From: Bailinhaonella thermotolerans
GTDB taxonomy: Bacteria; Actinomycetota; Actinomycetes; Streptosporangiales; Streptosporangiaceae
Direction: 5' to 3'
Length of the DNA stretch: 64,000 bases
NCBI RefSeq assembly: GCF_003594875.1
Contig: NZ_QZEY01000005.1
Location: 434,001 to 498,000 of the forward strand
Shown: positions 1 to 8,174 of the stretch, one piece after another
How positions within the stretch are numbered: the first letter of the stretch is position 1
Layout: each line of letters opens with the position of its first letter
Translations under genes and position numbers: made by a program
The notes under the pieces: generated by a model
Told to the model about the DNA's origin: nothing
Seen by the model: the letters and a program-made list of their open reading frames with translations, nothing else
Database searches by the model: none

Positions 1-2361
1 GGCCCGCCGGGCGGGGAGGACGCTCGCCAGGAGGGCCAGGACGAGGCTCAGGGCCACCACGGCGAGGATGACCGGGACGGGGATCACCAGGGGGACCTCG
101 CCGATCTCGCCGGCCAGGCCCCGGTGCATGACCGTCAGGCCGACGGCGGCGATGGCCAGGCCGAGGAGAGTGCCGACGCCCACCACCAGGGCGGACTCGG
201 CGGCGACCGTGGCCAGGACCTGGCGCGGCGTCGCCCCCGACAGCCGGAGGGTCCTGAAGTCGCGCAGGCGCGAGGCGGTCGCCATCAGGAGCGTGTTGGC
301 GATGGCGAGGGCGCTGTACCCGGCGCTGATGCCGACCAGGATGACCGTGAAGATCCACACTTGCCGGTCGTCGTCGGTCTCGGCGATCCGCGTGTACTCC
401 GCCGGAGTCACCACCTCGGCCCCGGGGCCCGGCGGGGCGTCCGGCGGGCCGCCGAGGTAGGCGACCGGCGCGAGGGCCGAGGGGTCGTGGGCGCGTACGG
501 CGGCGCGGGGCAGCGCCACCGGCGCGGGAGCCTCCGAGTCCGGCACCACGGCGGCCACCGGGACGGCGATCGCGCGCCCGTCCTCGAAGGTCACCTCGGC
601 CACGCCTCCCGCGCGCCAGCCGTACCGCCGGGCCGTGGACTCGGCGGCCACCAGGAACCCCGTTCCGGGCCCGGCCTCCTTCCCCGGAGCGTCGCCGCGC
701 GGCGGGGCGGGGAGGTCGGCGGGGTCCAGGCCGAGGGCGGGGATGGGGTCGCGGCCCCGGTAGACGGTGGTGGGGAGGGGCGACCGGGCGCCCTCGGCGG
801 CCGTGTCCGGGAGGCCGGGCGTGTCCTTCGGGGTGATCACGGCCGCGGCGCGGGCGGCGGTCGTGTCGCGCTGGGCGTAGGCGGCCGTGGTCGTCTGGAC
901 CATGCCGGTGACCAGCACGGAGAAGCCGACCGTGAGCAGGATCGGGGCGGCGGTGGAGGCCGTGCGGCGCACCGACGTCAGAGCGCTCTCGCGGACCAGC
1001 AGCCCGATGGCCCCGCGCGCCAGGGGGCGGGTGAGGAGGCGGGCCGCCGGCGGGATCACGACCGGGGCCAGCAGGGTCGCCGCGATCGTCACGGCCATCG
1101 CCGTGAACAGGCCGTACGCGCCGATGTTCCGCGCGTCGGCGGTGGCGGCGGCCACGCCGAACGGGACGGTGAGCGCCAGCGCCAGCAGGCCGAGGACCCA
1201 GCGGGAGCGGCTCATGGGGCGGGTGTCCACGGCGGCCTCGCGCAGCGCCTCCAGCGGGCGGGCGCCGGCGGCGCGGCGCGACCCCGACCAGGCGCCGAGC
1301 AGGGCGACCACCAGGCCGAGGAGGAACGCCGCGATCGGCGGCCAGGGCGAGAACCCGACGGTGAAACTCGGCGGCTGGAGTTCGGCCTCGACCAGCAGCC
1401 CGCCGAGCACCGGGGCGGCCAGCGCGCCGAGCGCCACGCCGAGCGGGGCCGCGACCAGCCCGACCGCGAGCGCCTCGCCGTACACCGTGCGCCTGATCTG
1501 GCGCGGGGTGGCCCCGACGGCGCGGAGCAGGCCGAACTCACGCCGGCGCTGCGCGACCCCGAACGCGAACGTCGAGGCGACGACGAAGACCGAGACGAAT
1601 CCGCCGAGGGCGGCCACCGCCGTCAGCACCTGCAGGCCGATCCAGCGCAGCTTGCGGTCTCCGGCGGGCTCGGCCTCGGCGCGAGCGTCCCCCGTGAGCA
1701 CGCTTCCCGCCCCGCCCACGATCGCTCGGGCGGCGGCCGCGACCGCCGCCTCGTCCGCGCCCGGGGCCGTGCGGAGCCCGATCACGCGCACCCCGCCCGC
1801 GAGCCGCGCCGCCGCCGCGTCCCCGACGTACAGGCCGGGGCCGTCCGTGACCCCGCTGACGGTGTACGGCGCGGGCCCGGCGGCGGTGAGCACGGTGAGG
1901 CGGGAGCCCGGCGCGAGCCCGAGCGCGGTCCCGGCGACGACCTCGCGGTCACCGCGCGGCGGCGCGCCCCGCACGATCCGGTACGGCGAGAGCGCCGCGC
2001 CGGACCAGGCGCGGCCCGTGACCTCCCCCGCGACGGGACGCCCGCCGACGACGGGCTGGGCGTAGAAGGAACGGTCGGGGACCGCGGCCGCCACGCTCGG
2101 AATCCCCCGCAACCGGGTGACCAGCGCGGACACCGTCTCCGGCGACCACGGGACCGGCTCGGCGAAGACCCCCTCCCCCTGGGCGGCCGCGGCCGGGGCG
2201 CGCACGAGAACCGGCGCGGCGGCGTAGTGCTCCGGCGGCCGGGGCGCGGCTGAGGTCAGCATGAGCGCGGACAGGGACAGGATCGCGGCGCCCAGGACCA
2301 GCGCGACGAACGAACCGGCGAACGCGGCGCGGCGGCCGCGGACCATGGCCAGGCTCAGCAC
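1..2361 (-). CDS. ABC transporter permease, FtsX/MacB type (3' end outside window)
   Basis: Read on the minus strand this is one open frame of 787 codons that runs off the left edge without a stop. It has an N-terminal membrane segment (about residues 8-32), a large extracytoplasmic domain, then an FtsX core near residues 235-310 with the typical phrase RRREFGLLRAVGATPRQIRR, and a second FtsX copy starting near residue 660 (RLRDFRTLRLSGATPRQVL). This double layout is usual for actinobacterial exporters of peptides or lipids working with a MacB-type ATPase. The GTG start overlaps the stop of the ATPase gene by 7 bases (GTGCTGA), so translation is probably coupled; an in-frame ATG lies 15 bases further in. 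Substrate unknown. Confidence 0.88.
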   Translation of the reverse strand, partial: MLSLAMVRGRRAAFAGSFVALVLGAAILSLSALMLTSAAPRPPEHYAAAPVLVRAPAAAAQGEGVFAEPVPWSPETVSALVTRLRGIPSVAAAVPDRSFYAQPVVGGRPVAGEVTGRAWSGAALSPYRIVRGAPPRGDREVVAGTALGLAPGSRLTVLTAAGPAPYTVSGVTDGPGLYVGDAAAARLAGGVRVIGLRTAPGADEAAVAAAARAIVGGAGSVLTGDARAEAEPAGDRKLRWIGLQVLTAVAALGGFVSVFVVASTFAFGVAQRRREFGLLRAVGATPRQIRRTVYGEALAVGLVAAPLGVALGALAAPVLGGLLVEAELQPPSFTVGFSPWPPIAAFLLGLVVALLGAWSGSRRAAGARPLEALREAAVDTRPMSRSRWVLGLLALALTVPFGVAAATADARNIGAYGLFTAMAVTIAATLLAPVVIPPAARLLTRPLARGAIGLLVRESALTSVRRTASTAAPILLTVGFSVLVTGMVQTTTAAYAQRDTTAARAAAVITPKDTPGLPDTAAEGARSPLPTTVYRGRDPIPALGLDPADLPAPPRGDAPGKEAGPGTGFLVAAESTARRYGWRAGGVAEVTFEDGRAIAVPVAAVVPDSEAPAPVALPRAAVRAHDPSALAPVAYLGGPPDAPPGPGAEVVTPAEYTRIAETDDDRQVWIFTVILVGISAGYSALAIANTLLMATASRLRDFRTLRLSGATPRQVLATVAAESALVVGVGTLLGLAIAAVGLTVMHRGLAGEIGEVPLVIPVPVILAVVALSLVLALLASVLPARRA

Positions 2362-3104
2362 GCGTCCTCCAGGTGGGCCAGGCGGGCGGCGATCGCCTCC
2401 GCGTCGAGGTCGCCGGACATCTCCCCCGCGACGCGGCCGTCGGCGAGCAGGAGCAGCCGGTCGGCGTACGCGGCGGCGACGGGGTCGTGGGTGACCATGA
2501 CGACGGTCTGGCGGTGCTCGTCCACCAGGCGGCGGAGCAGGCCGAGCACCTCGCGGGAGGTGCGGCTGTCGAGCGCCCCGGTGGGCTCGTCGGCGAAGAG
2601 CACGGCGGGGCGGGTGATCAGGGCGCGGGCGATCGCCACGCGCTGCTGCTGGCCGCCGGACAGCTCGCTGGGCCGGTGGCCCGCGCGCTCGGCCAGGCCC
2701 ACCTCGGCCAGCGCCGCGCGCGCCCGCGCGGGCTCGGGGCGGCGGCCGGCGAGGCGGAGCGGGAGGGCGACGTTCTGCTCGGCGGTCAGGGCGGAGACCA
2801 GGTTGAACGCCTGGAACACGAACCCGACGCGCTCGCGGCGGAGCAGGGTGAGCGCGGTCTCGTCGAGGCCGCCGAGGTCGGTCCCGGCGACGATGACCTT
2901 GCCGTCGGTGGGCCGGTCGAGGCCGGCGGCGCAGTGCATGAGCGTGGACTTGCCGGAGCCGGAGGGGCCCATCACCGCGGTGAAGGTGCCCTCGGGGAAG
3001 CCGGCGGTCACGTTGTCGAGCGCGGTCACCGGGGAGCCGCCGGCCCCGCCGTACACCTTGGTCACGGACCACAGCTCCACGACGTCGCGAGGGGTGTTTG
3101 TCAT
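2355..3104 (-). CDS. ABC transporter ATP-binding protein (MacB/LolD type)
   Basis: This is the ATPase partner of the FtsX-type permease that follows it. It shows Walker A GPSGSGKST, the signature LSGGQQQRVAIARAL, Walker B VLFADEPTGALD and a switch histidine in VMVTHDP, all in the order and spacing of the MacB/LolD family, about 249 residues. I start it at MTNTPRD because the family usually begins just before the VTKVYG strand; an upstream in-frame ATG at 3140 would add 12 residues, and neither start has a clear ribosome site. The gene is divergent from a sensor kinase, a frequent arrangement for exporters that are induced by envelope stress, but no response regulator is adjacent. Confidence 0.93.
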   Translation of the reverse strand: MTNTPRDVVELWSVTKVYGGAGGSPVTALDNVTAGFPEGTFTAVMGPSGSGKSTLMHCAAGLDRPTDGKVIVAGTDLGGLDETALTLLRRERVGFVFQAFNLVSALTAEQNVALPLRLAGRRPEPARARAALAEVGLAERAGHRPSELSGGQQQRVAIARALITRPAVLFADEPTGALDSRTSREVLGLLRRLVDEHRQTVVMVTHDPVAAAYADRLLLLADGRVAGEMSGDLDAEAIAARLAHLEDAC

Positions 3105-3145
3105 GCCCCCAAGCCCATCGGAGCCGGGGCCGCCGGTCATTGGCG

Positions 3146-3179
3146 CTGGGGCGAGTCCCCGCGGTCACCCTGGGGCGAG
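3146..3179. repeat. Direct repeat CTGGGGCGAG between divergent ABC and kinase genes
   Basis: The word CTGGGGCGAG occurs at 3146-3155 and again at 3170-3179, 24 bases apart, in the short region between the ABC ATPase start and the sensor kinase start. Two copies about two helical turns apart would suit a dimeric regulator, but the region is GC-rich and chance cannot be excluded. Confidence 0.3.
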
Positions 3180-3225
3180 GGGGAAAGGTATACCTGGCAC
3201 TACCGACCGGGCTCGGGGCGGCGGG

Positions 3226-3231
3226 TAGCGT
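3226..3231 (+). promoter_or_regulatory. -10 box for a leaderless kinase mRNA
   Basis: TAGCGT ends 6 bases before the GTG start at 3238, the spacing expected if transcription starts at the start codon. No ribosome site is seen. Confidence 0.35.
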
Positions 3232-3237
3232 CGAGGG

Positions 3238-4446
3238 GTGTCGAGCGCTTTCGAGGCCATGACCAGGAGTCCCGTCCCCTTCCTCACGTCGTCGTGGCCG
3301 TGGCGCTCCCTGGCGTACCTGCTCTCCGGCGGGGTGCTCGGGATGGGCGTGCTGATCCCGGTCGTGGGGTTGGTGCTCACCCAGACCGTCGCCGGGCTGG
3401 CCGCCGTGGCCGTGATCGGGCTGGTCCTGGCGATGGCGGCCGGGCCGCTGGTGATGCGGTTCGAGCGGTGGCGGCTGCGGCTGCTGGACCCCGCGCCGCT
3501 GCCCGCGGGACCCTCGCACGGGCCGTGGCGGACCCGGCTGCGCGACTCGTCGATGTGGCGGGAGCTGGGGTACACCTTCGCGTCGATGCTCGCGCTGTGG
3601 TGGATCGACCTGGGCATGCTCATCCTCGCGGTGGGCATCCCGAGTTCGCTGATGACCGCGCCGTTCCAGCCGGGCTCGCCGGTGTTCCTGGACGTGATGG
3701 CGCCGCTCGCCGGGCTGGGCACGCTGCCGCTGGCCGCCTACCCGATCACCGCGTGGGCCGGGGGCCGGGCCGCGATGACGCGGGCCCTGCTCGTCCCCCG
3801 CGAGGCGGAGCTGGGCGAGGTCGTGCGGTCGCGGGCCCGGCTGGTGGACGCGTTCGAGGTCGAGCGCCGGCGCATCGAGCGCGACCTGCACGACGGCGCG
3901 CAGCAGCAGCTCGTGGCGCTGACGGTGACGCTGGGCCTGGCCCGCCTCGACCTGCCGCCCGGATCGCCCGCCGCCGACCGGGTGGAGAAGGCCCACGCGC
4001 AGGCCAAGCGGGCGCTGGCCGAACTCCGCGAGCTGATCCGCGGCGTCCACCCCCACGTCCTCACCGACCGGGGTCTCGCCGCCGCCACGCGGGACCTGGC
4101 CGCCCGCTCCCCCGTCCCGGTCGAGGTGGACATGGAGTTCCCCTCGCGCCTGCCCTCCGCCGTCGAGGTCGCGGCCTACTACGTGGTCTCCGAGGCCCTC
4201 GCCAACGTGGCCAAGCACAGCGGCGCGACCCGCGCGTGGGTGAGGGGGCGCCTGTCCGCCCAGGGCACGCGCCTCCTCCTGGAGATCCGCGACGACGGCA
4301 AGGGCGCCGCCGACCCGGCCAGGGGAACGGGCCTGACCGGCCTGGCCGATCGCGCCGCCGTACTCGACGGCACCCTCGCCCTCTCCAGCCCCCCGGGCGG
4401 CCCCACCCGCCTGACCCTGGAGATCCCCCTTCGCCAGGAGACCTAG
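3238..4446 (+). CDS. Sensor histidine kinase, NarL/LiaS (HisKA_3) type
   Basis: A 402-residue membrane kinase. The N-terminal half carries four or so hydrophobic segments (about 20-65 and 110-180) resembling the actinobacterial Sensor domain. The phosphorylation helix is ERRRIERDLHDGAQQQLVALTV around residue 212-233 with the receiving His in DLHDG, followed by a HATPase_c domain with ALANVAKHSGA and DDGKG. Such kinases normally sit beside a LuxR-type response regulator; here none follows, so it is an orphan in this window. It is divergent from the ABC exporter and may control it. The first GTG was chosen because a TANNNT box lies 6 bases upstream; an ATG 7 codons further in is the alternative. 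Confidence 0.85.
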   Translation: MSSAFEAMTRSPVPFLTSSWPWRSLAYLLSGGVLGMGVLIPVVGLVLTQTVAGLAAVAVIGLVLAMAAGPLVMRFERWRLRLLDPAPLPAGPSHGPWRTRLRDSSMWRELGYTFASMLALWWIDLGMLILAVGIPSSLMTAPFQPGSPVFLDVMAPLAGLGTLPLAAYPITAWAGGRAAMTRALLVPREAELGEVVRSRARLVDAFEVERRRIERDLHDGAQQQLVALTVTLGLARLDLPPGSPAADRVEKAHAQAKRALAELRELIRGVHPHVLTDRGLAAATRDLAARSPVPVEVDMEFPSRLPSAVEVAAYYVVSEALANVAKHSGATRAWVRGRLSAQGTRLLLEIRDDGKGAADPARGTGLTGLADRAAVLDGTLALSSPPGGPTRLTLEIPLRQET

Positions 4447-4474
4447 AAACCACTGCCCGGCCCAAGGAGTCCCA

Positions 4475-4492
4475 ATGTTTCACGTGAAACAT
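4475..4492. other. parS site (ParB binding), copy 1
   Basis: ATGTTTCACGTGAAACAT is a perfect 18-base palindrome containing the full 16-base consensus TGTTTCACGTGAAACA that ParB/Spo0J binds near bacterial origins. It lies in noncoding DNA 28 bases after the sensor kinase stop. A spurious frame starting MFHVKH begins inside it on the minus strand and should not be called a gene. Confidence 0.93.
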
Positions 4493-5179
4493 GGGAGATC
4501 ACCCGGGTAGCCGGGGCACCGACGTATCGCCCAGCGAGATGTGACGACCAAGGCGAAGATCCCGTACGGCTGGCGCCGGGCCCGACCTTGATCCCCTCGC
4601 CGAAGCCGCCCCCCAGCACCCGAAACCTCGGCCCACCCCCCGCGAGGGCTCTCCCTCTCTAGGGAGTGGTGCGACCCCCCTCGCCCGGTCGCGCAACCCT
4701 CGTCCGCTCCCAGGGCGAATCCTCCGCGCCCCCTGCCACGTCTGACCCGGCGCGATGCCGGCACGTCTACGGACCAGGAGCGGGCGGCGGGACCACCACT
4801 CCGCAGAGAGGCAGCGCCCTCACGGGTTACGGCGTGGGGGATCGCGCGTCGGCGGGGGTGCTTCAGCCTGGAGATCAAGGTCAGCGGGGCGCCAGCCGTA
4901 CAGAACCCCTGGTAAGAGACGGGACCCCCGGCAAGAGACGGGAACGCGGCAAGGGACGGGACGTCGGCGGAAAACAGGAAGGCGGCAAGGGACGGGACGG
5001 TGGCAAGAGGCGAAGCTTGGCAAGAAGCGGAACTCCGGTAAGAGGCGGAACTCCGGTAAGAGGCGGAACCCCGGCAAGAGGCGAAGCTTGGCAAGAAGCG
5101 GAACCCCGGTAAGAGGCGGAATCCCGGGCGAAAAGGAGCAGCGGTGAAGGAGCCGGGGCGGGCGGAATAGGGTGCGGGG
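4493..5179. repeat. Noncoding region with degenerate 18-base tandem repeats (about 4911-5132)
   Basis: No gene is convincing in these 690 bases. From about 4911 to 5132 the sequence is built from variants of an 18-base unit, clearest as AAGAGGCGGAACTCCGGT near 5015-5075, with segments of related 15-18 base units before and after. Because the repeat has no stops, several frames stay open (one reads GKRRNS repeatedly), but none has a ribosome site or family resemblance. The array ends just before the methyltransferase promoter. Confidence 0.6.
5168..5173 (+). promoter_or_regulatory. -10 box for leaderless methyltransferase mRNA
   Basis: TAGGGT lies 6 bases before the ATG at 5180, compatible with a transcript that begins at the start codon. 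No -35 element is recognisable. Confidence 0.35.
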
Positions 5180-5785
5180 ATGAGCGGGGTTGGAGCGGGG
5201 TTCGACGGGGTGGCCGGGGAGTACGACGGGGACTCCTTTCACCGGGTGGTGGCCTGGCGGCTGGTGGAGACGGTGGCCGGGGACGGGCCGCCGGGGACGG
5301 TGGTGGACGCGGGCACCGGGACCGGGGACGCGGCCTTCGCTGCGGTGCGGGTGCTGGGGGCGCGGCGGGTGGTGGCGGTGGACGTCTCGCCGGGAATGAT
5401 CGCGGTGGCCAGGGAGAAGGCGGCGGCGCTGGATCCGGAGGGGCGCATCGAGTGGCGCGTGGGGGACGCGGTGCCCGCGCCCGTGGACGTGGCCGACCTC
5501 GTGGTCTGCGCGTCGGCGCTGCACTTCCTGGGACGGCGGGCCGTGCTGGACTGGGGGCGCGTGCTCCGGCCCGGCGGACGCGTCGCCTTCACGCTGCCGT
5601 CCGCGGAGACGTTCCGGCCGTCCGCGGAGATGGCCGCGCTCCTCGCCCCGGACATCCCGATCCCGGCGAGCGTGGAGGAGGCCGTGGCGGTGGCCGCCGA
5701 GGGCGGGTTCCCTGACGCGGCCGGGGCGCGGATCGAGGCCGGCGGGCGGGCGGTGTTCCTCGTGCGCGCCACGAAGACGGCTTGA
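5180..5785 (+). CDS. Class I SAM-dependent methyltransferase
   Basis: A 201-residue Rossmann-fold methyltransferase. The SAM motif I VVDAGTGTGDAA spans residues 41-52, the acidic residue of motif II is in VVAVDVSPGM, and VCASALHFLGR gives the post-motif strand, as in the UbiE/BioC-like Methyltransf_11 group. The C-terminal part is short. The substrate cannot be told from sequence. It is followed on the same strand by a quinone reductase-like gene 60 bases away with its own ribosome site, so the two may be separate units. Confidence 0.85.
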   Translation: MSGVGAGFDGVAGEYDGDSFHRVVAWRLVETVAGDGPPGTVVDAGTGTGDAAFAAVRVLGARRVVAVDVSPGMIAVAREKAAALDPEGRIEWRVGDAVPAPVDVADLVVCASALHFLGRRAVLDWGRVLRPGGRVAFTLPSAETFRPSAEMAALLAPDIPIPASVEEAVAVAAEGGFPDAAGARIEAGGRAVFLVRATKTA

Positions 5786-5845
5786 CCTCTAGTTCGGTTG
5801 AGGTTTCATGATGGGCTTCCCAGTGGCGACGACGGGGAGTTGATC

Positions 5846-6826
5846 ATGTTCGCGATTCGGCAGTACGAGTTCGGCCCGGCGGAGAACCTCCGGTACGAGG
5901 AGGTGGCCGATCCGGAGACCCGGCCGGGCACGGTGCGGATCTCCGTGCGGGCCGCCGGGGTGCACCTGGTGGACACGAAGATCCGGCAGGGCGGCGCGGG
6001 CGGGCCGTTCGCCCTCCCCGAGCTGCCCATGACGCCGGGCCGGGAGGTCGCGGGGGTCGTGGACGCCGTCGGGGACGGCGTGGACCCCTCCTGGGTGGGC
6101 AAGCGTGTCGTGGCGCACCTGGGGATGGCGAGCGGCGGGTACGCCGAGAAGGCCGTGCGCGAGCTGGAACACGTGCACGAGATCCCCGCCGACCTGTCGT
6201 ACGAGGCGGCGGTGGCGATGATCGGCACCGGGCGCACCACGATGGGCATCCTGGAGGCGGCGGCGCTGACCGCCGACGACGTCGTGATCGTGACGGCGGC
6301 GGCCGGCGGGATCGGGAACCTCCTGATCCAGGAGGCCCGGCACGTCGGCGCCACGTCGGTGGGGCTCGCGGGCGGACCCGCCAAGGTCGAGCTGGTGCGG
6401 GGGCTGGGCGCGGACGTCGCCGTGGACTACACCCTGCCGGACTGGGAGGACGAGGTACGCCGGGGGCTGGCCGGCCGCGAGCCCACGGTGCTGCTGGACG
6501 GGGTCGGCGGCGACGCGGGGAACCGGGCGCTGAAGCTGCTCGCGCAGGGCGGGCGGATCATCATGTTCGGCTGGTCGGGCGGCGGCCCGCTGGAGATCAC
6601 CACCGAGGTCCTGTACGCCGGGGGCCTCACCGCGTCGTTCGGCATCGGCCCGCGGGTCAACCGGCCCGGCGGGATGCGCCCCTTCGAGGAGGCCGCGATG
6701 CGGGCGGCGGCGACCGGCCGGCTCGTGCCCCTGATCAGCGAGCCCTTCGCGCTCAAGGACGCCGCCGCCGCCCACACCGCCCTGGAGAACCGCGCCACCA
6801 CCGGCAAGGTCGTCCTCATCCCCTGA
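5846..6826 (+). CDS. Zinc-binding dehydrogenase family, NADPH:quinone reductase-like
   Basis: 326 residues of the medium-chain dehydrogenase superfamily, quinone reductase branch: an N-terminal GroES-like domain (PGREVAGVVDAVGDGVDP), then a nucleotide-binding loop VTAAAGGIGNLLIQEA and AVDYTLPDW. It lacks the cysteine cluster for structural zinc, as usual in this branch. The ATG at 5846 is chosen because GGGGAG lies 6 bases upstream; a TTG at 5798 would extend the frame without support. Probable role is NADPH-dependent reduction of a quinone or enone. Confidence 0.86.
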   Translation: MFAIRQYEFGPAENLRYEEVADPETRPGTVRISVRAAGVHLVDTKIRQGGAGGPFALPELPMTPGREVAGVVDAVGDGVDPSWVGKRVVAHLGMASGGYAEKAVRELEHVHEIPADLSYEAAVAMIGTGRTTMGILEAAALTADDVVIVTAAAGGIGNLLIQEARHVGATSVGLAGGPAKVELVRGLGADVAVDYTLPDWEDEVRRGLAGREPTVLLDGVGGDAGNRALKLLAQGGRIIMFGWSGGGPLEITTEVLYAGGLTASFGIGPRVNRPGGMRPFEEAAMRAAATGRLVPLISEPFALKDAAAAHTALENRATTGKVVLIP

Positions 6827-6858
6827 CCTCGCCATCCCCCGGCGTCGGGCCGGCGCCA

Positions 6859-6954
6859 CGCCCCGCCGCCCGCGTGACCACAGGGCTCCGCGCCCCGCCG
6901 CCCGCGTGACCGCAGCCCACCGCGCCCCGCCGCCCGCGTGACCACAGGGCTCCG
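6859..6954. repeat. Three tandem copies of a 32-base repeat
   Basis: Units begin at 6859, 6891 and 6923, each opening with CGCCCCGCCGCCCGCGTGAC; copies 1 and 3 continue identically with CACAGGGCTCCGC while copy 2 has CGCAGCCCACCG. A fourth diverged unit may follow to about 6990. The 323-base gap (6827-7149) otherwise holds parS copy 2 and no gene. Confidence 0.75.
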
Positions 6955-7113
6955 CTCCCCGTCGCACGACCACGGGTCACCGTCGCGCCTCGCCACCCGC
7001 GCGATCACGAACGTCTCCCCTCGCGGGGTGGCGGACCTCCGTCGTACGGCCGGGGTCCGATGGCGGGGCCGGGCGGCGGGATGAGTGAATAGGCCCACGG
7101 CCGGCGAGGCCGA

Positions 7114-7129
7114 TGTTTCACGTGAAACA
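7114..7129. other. parS site (ParB binding), copy 2
   Basis: TGTTTCACGTGAAACA, a perfect match to the parS consensus, in the intergenic region 20 bases before the arylamine N-acetyltransferase start and 2.6 kb from copy 1. Confidence 0.93.
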
Positions 7130-7149
7130 CCTGAGCGAATGGTGCTCTC

Positions 7150-7938
7150 ATGGATGAGTCGCAGGTAGAGGCGTACCTCGCCCGCATCGGCGCCGAGCGG
7201 CCCCAGCGCCTGGACGGGGACGCGCTGCGCGAGCTCCAGACGCGCCACCTGGACACCGTGCCGTTCGAGAACCTGTCCATCCACCTCGGCGAGGAGATCA
7301 CGCTCACCGAGGAGGCCCTGTACGACAAGGTCGTCGTACGGCGGCGCGGCGGCTTCTGTTACGAGCTCAACGGGTTGTTCGCCGCGCTCCTGACCGCCCT
7401 CGGCCACCGCGTCGAGCGCCTGGCCGCCCGCGTGCACGCCGACGGCCGCCTCGGCCCGCCGTACGACCATCTGACGCTGCGCGTGGAGACGCCCGAGGGG
7501 AACGACGGGCCGTGGCTGGCGGACGTCGGCTTCGGGCGCTTCGCGCGGCACCCGCTCCTGTTCGACGGCCGCTCCGACCAGCGGGACCCCGAGGGCGTCT
7601 TCCGCCTCGCCGAGGCGGGGGACGGCGACCTGGACGTCCTGCACGAGGGCGTGCCGCAGTTCCGGCTGGAACGGCGTCCCCGCGACCTCGCCGACTTCGA
7701 GGCCACCTGCTGGTGGCACCGCACCTCCCCGAAGTCGCACTTCACCCGCTCCCCCGTCTGCTCCCTCCCCACCGAGGGCGGCCGCGTCTCGCTGAGCGGC
7801 CGCACCCTGATCACCACCACGCCGCAGGGCCGCGAGGAACGCGTCCTCACCAGCGACGCCGAACTCCTCGCCGCGTACCGCACCCACTTCGGCGTCGAAC
7901 TGTCCCACCCGCCGACGATCCCGCAGCCCAAGCCCTGA
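7150..7938 (+). CDS. nat: Arylamine N-acetyltransferase
   Basis: 262 residues, the usual NAT length. The cysteine-protease-like triad is complete: Cys70 in RRRGGFCYELN, His107 in PPYDHLTLRV and Asp125 in WLADVGFGR. The enzyme moves acetyl from acetyl-CoA to arylamines or hydrazines; in mycobacteria it also affects cell-wall lipid metabolism. The ATG at 7150 is the only start that keeps the conserved N-terminus; no strong ribosome site precedes it. parS copy 2 lies just upstream. Confidence 0.95.
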   Translation: MDESQVEAYLARIGAERPQRLDGDALRELQTRHLDTVPFENLSIHLGEEITLTEEALYDKVVVRRRGGFCYELNGLFAALLTALGHRVERLAARVHADGRLGPPYDHLTLRVETPEGNDGPWLADVGFGRFARHPLLFDGRSDQRDPEGVFRLAEAGDGDLDVLHEGVPQFRLERRPRDLADFEATCWWHRTSPKSHFTRSPVCSLPTEGGRVSLSGRTLITTTPQGREERVLTSDAELLAAYRTHFGVELSHPPTIPQPKP

Positions 7939-8174
7939 CGCCCCGCGCCCCGGGCCGTACGCCCCACGCGCCCCGGGCGGCACCGCACGCGTCCGGGCCG
8001 TACGGCGCGCTCCGGGCCAACGGCACGCCCCGGGCCGTGCGCCACGCGGCCCCGGGCCGTACGGCACGCGCCCTGCCGTACGGCTCACGGGCCGGAGTCA
8101 GGGGAACGCCGGCTCAGGGGAACGTCGGGTCAAGGGACACAGGGTCAAGGGACGCCGGCGCGGGGGGAGCCGGG
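7939..8174. repeat. Intergenic run of GGGCCGTACG-type palindromes
   Basis: Between two convergent genes the sequence repeats CCCCGGGCCGTACG(G/C) motifs at roughly 25-33 base intervals (about 7948-8085), then GGTCAAGGGA and GCCGGGTCAGGGG-like words to 8174. Each unit holds the palindrome CCGTACGG or a variant. It may act as a transcription stop for both genes but has no U-tract. Confidence 0.45.

Noticed and set aside
124-2253. Long plus-strand frame of 709 codons
   Set aside because: Antisense to the FtsX-type permease; peptide is Gly/Arg/Asp-rich low complexity typical of shadows in high-GC DNA.
4061-4492. Minus-strand frame starting MFHVKHW
   Set aside because: Its start is inside parS copy 1 and the rest is antisense to the sensor kinase and Arg/Gly-rich; the MFHVKH start is a by-product of the palindrome.
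4480-5147. Several overlapping frames in the 18-base repeat region (e.g. GKRRNS repeats)
   Set aside because: Stop-free repeats keep all frames open; no ribosome site, no family resemblance, composition unlike neighbours.
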